NCBI GenBank assembly: GCA_030656535.1
Contig: JAUSPL010000478.1
Span: 1-10,321 of the forward strand
Direction of reading: 5' to 3'
Length of the DNA: 10,321 nt
Source: Gemmobacter sp.
Lineage (GTDB): Bacteria > Pseudomonadota > Alphaproteobacteria > Rhodobacterales > Rhodobacteraceae
Made by a program: the position numbers and the translations under genes. The notes beneath the pieces were generated by a model, which worked only from the letters and a program-made list of their open reading frames with translations, had not been told where the DNA came from and did no database searches. Positions 6,967-10,321 of the stretch are shown in pieces. Positions within the stretch are counted from its first letter, which is position 1. Each line of letters opens with the position of its first letter.

Positions 6967-7775
6967 TGGCCCAATTCTCGCCCCCGGTTTGTTGCCGCCT
7001 TGACGGCGCGGCGCAAAAGCATGGGGAAGCCCGTGGTTTCGTCCATCAACACCGCCAGCCCCGCCGCAGTTGTCCCGCCGGGCGACGTGACGTTGATGCG
7101 CAGCTGTGCGGCCGATTCTGTCGCCTGATAGGCCAGTTCCCCCGCGCCGCAGACCGTTGCCCTTGCCAGCTGCATCGCAAGATCAGGGGCCAGACCTTCG
7201 GCCTCGCCCGCCGCAGCCATGGCCTCGATCAGATGGAACACATAGGCCGGGCCGGATCCCGAAAGGCCGGTGACTGCGTCCATCTGGTGTTCGCCTTCCA
7301 GCCGGACAACCTGACCCACCGAAGACAACAGCGCCTCGGCAAGGTCCATCTGTGCGGGGGTCGCATGGGCGTTGCCGCAGATCGCTGTGATCCCGCGCCC
7401 GACGGCGGCAGGGGTGTTGGGCATCGACCGGATGACCGGGGTGTCGGCACCGAAAACCTGCTCGTAGGCGCCCATCCGGGTGCCTGCCGCAACGGTCAGG
7501 ATCAGGGTGTCGCTGCCGCCAAAGCCTTGCAATGCGGGCAGGGCCGCCCCCATCATCTGAGGCTTTACCGCGACCAGTATGACAAGCGGGCTGACCGGCG
7601 GCGGGGCATTCACATGTACCCCTTGCGCGCGGACCCAATCCGAAGGTGCAGGATCCATGACAAAGACGGCCTTCGGGTCCAGCCCCTGCGCCAACCAACC
7701 TTGCAGCAGCGCCGAGCCCATTTTGCCACAGCCAAGCAGCACCAGTCCGCGCCGCGTAATATCGTTGAAATCCAT
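6963..7775 (-). CDS. proC: Pyrroline-5-carboxylate reductase
   Basis: Last step of proline synthesis: reduces 1-pyrroline-5-carboxylate to L-proline with NAD(P)H in the cytoplasm. 270 aa, normal length. Visible: nucleotide-binding GCGKMG (15-20), VAVKPQMM (68-75), RSMPNTPAAVGRG (116-128), the dimerisation-domain signature GLSGSGPAYVFHLIEAM (170-186), and the VTSPGGTTAAGL block (229-240). I chose the ATG at 7775 because the fold starts right after it and GGAGG lies just upstream (7784-7780 on the minus strand). The frame stays open for 49 more codons upstream, but that part is arginine/proline-rich and shadows the ybjN gene. It follows the ybjN-like gene by 28 bp and overlaps csaA by four bases. 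Confidence 0.94.
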   Translation of the reverse strand: MDFNDITRRGLVLLGCGKMGSALLQGWLAQGLDPKAVFVMDPAPSDWVRAQGVHVNAPPPVSPLVILVAVKPQMMGAALPALQGFGGSDTLILTVAAGTRMGAYEQVFGADTPVIRSMPNTPAAVGRGITAICGNAHATPAQMDLAEALLSSVGQVVRLEGEHQMDAVTGLSGSGPAYVFHLIEAMAAAGEAEGLAPDLAMQLARATVCGAGELAYQATESAAQLRINVTSPGGTTAAGLAVLMDETTGFPMLLRRAVKAATNRGRELGQ

Positions 7776-7803
7776 GTTGCCTCCGAAGGTTCCGGACAAC
7801 AGG

Positions 7804-8307
7804 TTAGGCCCGCCCGTAAGCCTCTGCAATGGCGACCTGCATGGCGGCTTCGGGGGTGCTTTCGCCCCAGGCGACCAACTGGAACGCCGGATAGAACCGT
7901 TCGGCCCCCAGAACGGCGGCATTGATCATGCGGTCAACCTGTTCGGGACTTGCGATCTGTCCGCCCGACAGCGCCAGTCCATACCGCCAGACCATCAGCC
8001 GTTGCTCGGCCCAAAACGTAAACGCACCACACCAGCACTCATCATTGATCAGGTTCAGCAGTGCGTAGACCTCCGGCATTCTTTCGGCCGGGGGCTCCAT
8101 CTCGAAGGTGCAGATCAGGCGCAGTGTTTCATCCCGGCCCGACCACGCCAGCGTCAATGAATAAGTCCGCCACTGGCCCTCGACCGCCATTGCGATCTGG
8201 TCATCGGTCACGCGGTCGAACTCCCAAGCGTTGTGTTCGGCCAAGGTCTCGACGATGTCGATCGGATGAAGGTCATCCGCCAGTTGGAAGTCTTCTGAAA
8301 GCGACAT
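7804..8307 (-). CDS. YbjN domain-containing protein
   Basis: Small cytoplasmic protein of 167 aa in the YbjN family, whose fold resembles type III secretion chaperones. Family features: an N-terminal IDIVETLAEHNAWEFDRV (16-33) and ALLNLINDECWCGAFTFW, then LMVWRYGLAL (82-113), the usual most conserved part. The molecular role is not well established; in E. coli YbjN has been linked to stress and motility phenotypes. ATG at 8307; a GAGGGG stretch upstream is the best ribosome binding site. It is the first gene of the (-) strand operon, 28 bp before proC. Co-location with proC and csaA is, to my memory, recurrent in Rhodobacteraceae. No regulatory motif upstream is convincing. Confidence 0.88.
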   Translation of the reverse strand: MSLSEDFQLADDLHPIDIVETLAEHNAWEFDRVTDDQIAMAVEGQWRTYSLTLAWSGRDETLRLICTFEMEPPAERMPEVYALLNLINDECWCGAFTFWAEQRLMVWRYGLALSGGQIASPEQVDRMINAAVLGAERFYPAFQLVAWGESTPEAAMQVAIAEAYGRA

Positions 8308-8471
8308 GCCTTGGCCCCTCGTGCATAGCGTCCTACCGGGCCAAGCCCACCAGAGGCTGGGTGACTGGCAAGGGACGGCGTATTTATATTCCCACCCTTA
8401 CTAGATATGGTGTGCCAGAAGCGAAAGCCTGTAAAGCAGAATCTGAAGAATATTCCTGTGGACAGTTTGTG

Positions 8472-8490
8472 GTGTGGCGTTGTGTGGCGT
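8472..8490. repeat. 10-bp-period tandem repeat
   Basis: GTGTGGCGT occurs at 8472-8480 and again at 8482-8490, one helical turn apart. Directly seen; the function is unknown. It abuts the 22-bp-period repeat. Confidence 0.7.
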
Positions 8491-8529
8491 GACAGCCAAA
8501 CCTGCAGAGTTTGACAACCAAACCTGCAG
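8491..8529. repeat. Direct repeat GACARCCAAACCTGCAG, two copies, 22-bp period
   Basis: The 17-bp unit lies at 8491-8507 and 8513-8529 with a single mismatch (G/A at position 5). The period of 22 bp is about two helical turns, so a protein could bind both copies on one DNA face. The second copy supplies most of a TTGACA hexamer (8511-8516). It may be an operator or a short iteron pair. Confidence 0.75.
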
Positions 8530-8539
8530 CAGAACGATT
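8511..8539 (+). promoter_or_regulatory. Candidate promoter for the gene at 8710
   Basis: A perfect -35 hexamer TTGACA (8511-8516) lies within the direct-repeat pair. The matching -10 at 17-bp spacing (8534-8539, ACGATT) is poor, so an activator may be needed or the promoter is elsewhere. An alternative is GTGACT (8361-8366) with TATATT (8385-8390) at 18-bp spacing. Confidence 0.3.
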
Positions 8540-8545
8540 TTCGTA

Positions 8546-8571
8546 AACGGCGTTGAACGGGCCTTTAACGG
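8546..8571. repeat. Three helically phased AACGG motifs
   Basis: AACGG starts at 8546, 8556 and 8567, i.e. 10 and 11 bp apart. Such phasing can mark a multi-site protein binding region, but a 5-bp motif can recur by chance. Confidence 0.4.
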
Positions 8572-8611
8572 GGTCTTACAGGCGGGGTCAGAACGACGCC
8601 AGCCCACCCGC

Positions 8612-8700
8612 CCGGACCCGGGAGGAAAGCCGCTCACGGGGATGCTGGTTGCCGGGCTGGCTGGCCCGTGCCAGACCTTGGTCCGGCCTCCCAAAGGAAG
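8612..8700 (+). promoter_or_regulatory. Structured 5' leader candidate
   Basis: CCGGACC (8612-8618) pairs perfectly with GGTCCGG (8680-8686), enclosing a CGGGC/GCCCG hairpin (8653-8657 and 8664-8668). GGGAGG (8620-8625) can also pair with CCTCCC (8687-8692). The two long-range pairings cross, so they form a pseudoknot or exclude each other. The 3' element ends just before the ribosome binding site AAAGGAAG (8693-8700). Found by eye; no known riboswitch class recognised. Confidence 0.35.
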
Positions 8701-8709
8701 TGACACACC

Positions 8710-9045
8710 ATGTCCAGGCATTCAGTCCCGCAAAAGAAAACTGATGATATTGCCTTCCCGGTCCGGGTGATCTTGCACGGGCTCATGGGCGGCACATCGT
8801 CCGCGCTGGGCGCCGACCGTGATCCCCATGCCTGGATGAGCCAGAAGATCGGCCCTGGCGAGATGGCGCTCTACAGCTGGCACACCCCCTTTTGCCCCGG
8901 CGGGGTAGCTCTCTATGCGCGGTCCCTGGCCGACGCGGCGGCGTTTCTGGCGGTCTTCCCCGAATACAGGGTCGCGGACGGAACCGAGACTGCGATCTAC
9001 ACCTCGCCCTTTGTGACACAAGGCAGGCGAAACCGTCGGCCGTGA
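8710..9045 (+). CDS. Hypothetical protein, 111 aa
   Basis: I do not recognise a named family. The ATG has AAGGAAG about nine bases upstream, and codon use is G/C-rich at third positions, both favouring a real gene. The protein is probably cytoplasmic, with no signal peptide or membrane segment. It has a polar start (MSRHSVPQKKTDD), a strand-like FPVRVILHG, a DPHAWM segment, then GVALYARSLADAAAFLAVFP followed by EYRVADGTETAIYTSPF. The pattern 'YARSLADAAAFLAVFP...ADGT' recalls short uncharacterised Rhodobacteraceae proteins, from memory only. The last residues (QGRRNRRP) are unlike the rest, and another frame stays open with a more protein-like reading after 9020, so a shifted C-terminus is possible. 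It stands alone on its strand. Confidence 0.65.
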   Translation: MSRHSVPQKKTDDIAFPVRVILHGLMGGTSSALGADRDPHAWMSQKIGPGEMALYSWHTPFCPGGVALYARSLADAAAFLAVFPEYRVADGTETAIYTSPFVTQGRRNRRP

Positions 9046-9248
9046 AGCCTATGCGATCGCCCTGAATGCCCGTACCCGGGCCCGCCCGGATGGGAGGAGA
9101 TGCCAACCTTAACGGATCTTGCTCACGGATATGCCGACGAGCATTGGCCTAAAGGAAGCAATGCGGGACCTTGCTGTCGTTCGCTTCGGTTGATCTGGTT
9201 CTACTCACAGTCGCGGTACGGTCGACATGGAGGGAGCTGGATGCAAGC
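9046..9248. other. Intergenic stretch between convergent genes
   Basis: 203 bp without a supported gene. A frame offset from the preceding gene reads GETVGREAYAIALNARTRAR from about 9026 and stays open to a stop near 9113. The ATG at 9100 has a Shine-Dalgarno-like GGGAGGAG directly against it, too close to work well, and its 73-codon frame runs antisense into the DUF302 gene. No terminator-like hairpin with a T-run was seen. Confidence 0.5.
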
Positions 9249-9686
9249 CTATTCGGCGGCCAAGGCGGCCTTGACTATCCCGGCCAGCAGGTCGTTCACC
9301 GGGGCCATGGTGCCGTCATAGGCGCGGTGGCCGACGGTGACGGAGCCGGGCGCGTCGGGGGTTTCATAGACAAAGATGCCATAGGGGCAGTGCTGAACAT
9401 TGGAGATGTCGGCTTCCATCACCTGACGGCTGACAGTCGCCGAGCAGAATGTGAAGATGTTGGCTTCGGTGAAGAGCGGAATGTCCGAACCGACGTCGGC
9501 ACGGGTACGCTCCAGCATGGCGCCGACGTGGCTGACATGATCGATCACCAGACCTGCGCCGACAATGGCGGATTCAACGGCGAAGGTGACGTTTTCGAAC
9601 GAGTCATCGACCACATACGTGACCGGTGCCGTGTCAGCCGCAACCGGAAGTGCGAAAACAGCGATGAGAGCAGTAATGCGAAGCAT
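9249..9686 (-). CDS. Secreted DUF302-like protein
   Basis: 145-aa protein with a short signal peptide: MLRITALIAVFALPVAA, probably cut near residue 17 (VAA/D), so periplasmic or outside the cell. The mature part looks like a DUF302 domain: DSFENVTFAVESAIVGAGLVI (28-48), a short HVSHVGAML segment, an IFTFCSA strand (77-83), then CPYGIFVYE (100-108) and a C-terminal amphipathic helix. Two cysteines, Cys81 and Cys100, could pair or bind a ligand. DUF302 proteins have no agreed function; some occur near sulfur-oxidation or metal-related genes. I chose the ATG at 9686 because AGGAGG lies eight bases upstream and the signal peptide starts there; an upstream in-frame start at 9725 would spoil it. 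It is a single gene facing the 8710 gene. Confidence 0.82.
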   Translation of the reverse strand: MLRITALIAVFALPVAADTAPVTYVVDDSFENVTFAVESAIVGAGLVIDHVSHVGAMLERTRADVGSDIPLFTEANIFTFCSATVSRQVMEADISNVQHCPYGIFVYETPDAPGSVTVGHRAYDGTMAPVNDLLAGIVKAALAAE

Positions 9687-9707
9687 GATGTGTTCCTCCT
9701 GAGGGCA

Positions 9708-9736
9708 AGCATAGCCCATGAACATTCGCTTGTGAG
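9708..9736 (-). promoter_or_regulatory. Candidate promoter of the DUF302 gene
   Basis: On the minus strand CTCACA (9736-9731) and TATGCT (9713-9708) are 17 bp apart, each four of six to consensus. Transcription would start only about 15-20 bases before the AGGAGG ribosome binding site. Weak evidence. Confidence 0.28.
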
Positions 9737-9942
9737 ATATTGTTCGGGGCGTCGGTCCTTTTTTCGGTGAAAGATTTGGGGAATGGGCGCGATGATGTGG
9801 AGTGTGGATTGGTCGGACGTGACGCCACGGCCAGTATGGCAGAGCCAGCGCAACTTATCGCCCCCCCCGAGCAAGTACCTTGCAATAAATGGTGCAGGTG
9901 GCCGGCGTCCCCAAGCTCGGCGTGCAATGTCCGCTCTGGGCT

Positions 9943-9960
9943 GAGGCTGTGTGGAAACTC
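9943..9960. repeat. Candidate terminal inverted repeat of the insertion sequence
   Basis: GAGGCTGTGTGGAAACTC resembles ends I recall for IS elements with this transposase type. It lies about 150 bp beyond the transposase stop, a plausible distance. The partner end is outside the window, so it cannot be confirmed here. Confidence 0.35.
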
Positions 9961-10009
9961 TGCGGCTTGATCGTCCGAGGGCGCGATTTCGTCTTTAGAA
10001 AGGATGTCG

Positions 10010-10034
10010 GGCCGAATTGGTCGAAATTCCGGCC
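10010..10034. repeat. Imperfect hairpin inside the insertion-sequence end
   Basis: GGCCGAATT (10010-10018) and AATTCCGGCC (10025-10034) pair over nine bases with one bulged C and a 6-base loop. It lies between the transposase stop and the candidate IS end. It may be a transcription block protecting the element; no T-run follows. Confidence 0.4.
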
Positions 10035-10107
10035 TGTGACGCGTCAGGAGACATTTCAGCTTCTTGGCTCTCCCTGACCTTCGACGGATGCGAACGACAA
10101 CCTCTTC

Positions 10108-10321
10108 CTATTCCGGAATTGAGAGCATCAGACCTTTGACCCCGACCAGCGCGATCATGCGCTTGATATTGTATGCCAGCACGTTCAGCGCCATTTTCGT
10201 GCGCACACCCGCAAGCCGCCGGGTCAGGAAATGGCAAGGCCCAGTCCAGGCCTTGATCGTTCCGAACGGGTGGTTGACCGTCGAGCGACGGACGCTCATG
10301 GGGGCTGACGGGCTGACGGGC
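10108..10321 (-). CDS. Transposase C-terminal part, IS1182 type (partial at window edge)
   Basis: The last 70 or so codons of a DDE transposase; the reading frame runs off the right edge. The block VNHPFGTIKAWTG, then HFLTRRLAGVRTKMALNVLA and YNIKRMIALVG, is the characteristic C-terminus of IS1182-like transposases: the HPFGTIK..G.HFLTR segment carries part of the DDE/RNase H-like catalytic region, ending in a helix with NVLAYN.KR. The final residues GLMLSIPE are followed by TAG. Just upstream of the block the frame reads PVSPSAPM, from an 8-bp tandem repeat (10302-10321), which is unlike the family and may mark damage. An internal ATG at 10299 is probably not the true start. Whether the copy is functional is unknown. 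Confidence 0.75.
   Translation of the reverse strand, partial: PVSPSAPMSVRRSTVNHPFGTIKAWTGPCHFLTRRLAGVRTKMALNVLAYNIKRMIALVGVKGLMLSIPE

Larger units (their letters stand above)
8308..8709. other. Gene-free stretch with repeats and a structured leader
   Basis: 402 bp with no convincing gene; open frames here lack family similarity and have weaker third-position G/C bias than the neighbours. It holds an AT-rich patch (8381-8390), a 10-bp tandem repeat, a 22-bp-period direct repeat with a TTGACA hexamer, three phased AACGG motifs, and a region with long-range pairing that ends at the ribosome binding site of the gene at 8710. It probably contains the promoter(s) for the flanking divergent genes. 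Confidence 0.6.
9737..10107. other. Gene-free stretch between DUF302 gene and transposase
   Basis: About 370 bp without a supported gene; the short open frames are low-complexity shadows. It includes a run of eight C (9861-9868), a candidate insertion-sequence end (9943-9960) and an imperfect hairpin (10010-10034). The part right of about 9943 is likely the non-coding end of the insertion sequence; the part left of it is host flank. Confidence 0.5.
9943..10321 (-). mobile_element. Partial IS1182-type insertion sequence, right edge of window
   Basis: Based on the transposase C-terminus at 10108-10321 and the candidate end at 9943-9960. The element continues past the window edge. The left boundary is uncertain, and whether the copy is intact cannot be judged. 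Confidence 0.5.

Noticed and set aside
8491..8529. Possible CRISPR repeats
   Set aside because: Only two 17-bp units with a 5-bp gap; no spacers of normal size and no cas genes.
8401..8770. Open frames on both strands within the repeat/leader region
   Set aside because: No family similarity, weak third-position bias, no convincing ribosome binding sites; the repeats explain the region better as regulatory.
9100..9321. 73-codon (+) open frame
   Set aside because: The ribosome binding site lies directly against the ATG and the second half runs antisense through the DUF302 gene.
9758..9763. T-run as an intrinsic terminator
   Set aside because: No stable stem directly precedes it on the plus strand, and no (+) gene ends nearby.
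9861..9868. Run of eight C
   Set aside because: Intergenic homopolymer with no associated gene; possible sequencing-length uncertainty but no functional evidence.

Overview
The window looks like chromosomal DNA of a high-GC alphaproteobacterium, most likely a member of the Rhodobacteraceae (Roseobacter group). This rests on the strong G/C bias at third codon positions, the style of the protein sequences and familiar local gene orders; no taxonomic marker gene is present.

Layout. Positions 1-3505 (+) hold the tail of a branched-chain amino acid type (LivFHM/HAAT) ABC uptake operon: the ATPase livF (cut by the window edge), permeases livH and livM, and an alpha/beta hydrolase three bases after livM. 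Overlaps such as ATGA and TAATG indicate translational coupling. The hydrolase meets, tail to tail, a (-) strand XRE-cupin regulator of PuuR type (3531-4094). That regulator is divergent from a GabT-type 4-aminobutyrate aminotransferase (4210-5508, +). The 115-bp divergent region carries a perfect 12-bp palindrome resembling the recalled E. coli PuuR box, so local control of GABA/polyamine-derived nitrogen use is a reasonable model.

After a convergent, hairpin-rich spacer (5509-5680) comes a (-) strand operon, in transcription order: ybjN-like gene (8307-7804), proC (7775-6963), csaA (6966-6634) and a 2-hydroxyacid dehydrogenase (6637-5681, TTG start behind a strong ribosome binding site). 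The last three overlap by a few bases each.

From about 8308 to the end the character changes: coding density drops, short repeats appear, and genes are small and poorly known. A repeat-rich stretch (8461-8571) with a TTGACA hexamer and a leader with long-range pairing precede an unrecognised 111-aa gene (8710-9045, +). Next come a secreted DUF302-like protein (9686-9249, -) and, at the right edge, the C-terminal end of an IS1182-type DDE transposase (10108 to edge, -). This part looks like an accessory or insertion-prone segment. I found no tRNA, rRNA, CRISPR array or clearly new multi-gene defence system. The most interesting unexplained pieces are the repeat/leader module before the 8710 gene and the candidate PuuR-type operator.
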